Shown: positions 63,944 through 64,000 of the stretch, piece after piece
How the letters are laid out: each line of letters opens with the position of its first letter
Position numbering within the stretch: position 1 is the first letter of the stretch
NCBI GenBank assembly: GCA_903951425.1
Contig: CAJBBX010000135.1
Location: 48,836 to 112,835 of the forward strand
Direction of reading: 5' to 3'
From: an uncultured Chthonomonas sp.
GTDB lineage: Bacteria; Armatimonadota; Chthonomonadetes; Chthonomonadales; CAJBBX01
DNA length: 64,000 bases
The notes under the pieces: generated by a model
What the model saw: the letters and a program-made list of their open reading frames with translations, nothing else
The model's database searches: none
Told to the model about the DNA's origin: nothing
Translations under genes and position numbers: made by a program

Positions 63944-64000
63944 ATGAAACGTCTGTGTCTGGGAGTTCTCTCGGCTCCGGCCGCCCTCTGGGCGAGATCG
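63944..64000 (+). CDS. Start of a further exported protein (cut by window edge)
   Basis: An ATG at 63944, 12 bp after the preceding stop and about 9 nt after GGGTGA, opens a frame reading MKRLCLGVLSAPAALWARS to the window edge. The basic start and hydrophobic stretch look like a signal peptide. Only 19 residues are visible, so the product cannot be named. Confidence 0.5.
   Translation, partial: MKRLCLGVLSAPAALWARS

Overview
The window is a dense, GC-rich bacterial chromosome segment with about 50 protein genes and no recognisable tRNA, rRNA, insertion sequence, prophage or CRISPR array. Outer-membrane lipid genes (MlaEFD and an LptD-like protein), SteA/SteB-type division genes, gatCAB, purS/purQ and frequent TTG or GTG starts suggest a diderm of the Terrabacteria side of the tree. 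Armatimonadota is my best guess. This is inference from gene content and I could not run a phylogeny.

Left part, 1-8313, minus strand: a tightly packed run reads lptD-like, FG-GAP/VCBS protein, pdxT, mlaE, mlaF, mlaD, rplI, dnaB (cut by the left edge). The MlaD protein has a long helical stalk and a beta-rich C-terminal domain. This recalls the transenvelope MlaD of diderm Firmicutes. A short divergent promoter region separates this run from gatCAB and a plus-strand housekeeping series (8503-26154): gatC-gatA-gatB, a TPR lipoprotein-like gene, yggT, a CPBP protease, yggU, purS-purQ, greA-lysS, an A-type Fe-S carrier, pyrF, steA-steB-GT2-GT4 and a giant zinc-ribbon membrane protein. Convincing sigma70-type promoters precede greA and steA.

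Middle part, 26202-39449: minus-strand yifB, a small membrane protein and a nucleotide-sugar dehydrogenase; a 54-residue zinc-ribbon protein with its own promoter and terminator; an orphan histidine kinase; a WD40 protein; a phosphohexomutase with a URO-D-like gene; a lipoprotein; and an Fkp-type bifunctional fucokinase/GDP-fucose pyrophosphorylase. The sugar-nucleotide genes fit cell-surface polysaccharide synthesis.

RNA polymerase, 39561-48564, minus strand: rpoB and rpoC with a promoter and a terminator. The rpoB reading frame is broken by one in-frame TAG codon inside a lineage-specific insertion. The frame on both sides is intact and ordinary genes here also end in TAG, including rpoB itself. 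The likely explanations are a sequencing error, a real nonsense change, or local readthrough.

Right part, 48788-64000: two divergent operons share a 334-bp control region. The minus-strand operon encodes a 1,646-residue fusion of a degenerate M28-peptidase domain with an FtsX/MacB-type permease, an OPT-like transporter, a DUF1559-like membrane protein, an unknown protein, a PqqD-like protein, a minimal FtsX permease and a LolD/MacB-type ATPase. The plus-strand operon encodes a PH-like membrane protein, a small unknown protein, a DUF6754-like protein and three further membrane proteins, and continues beyond the window. I regard this locus as the best candidate for an undescribed envelope transport system.
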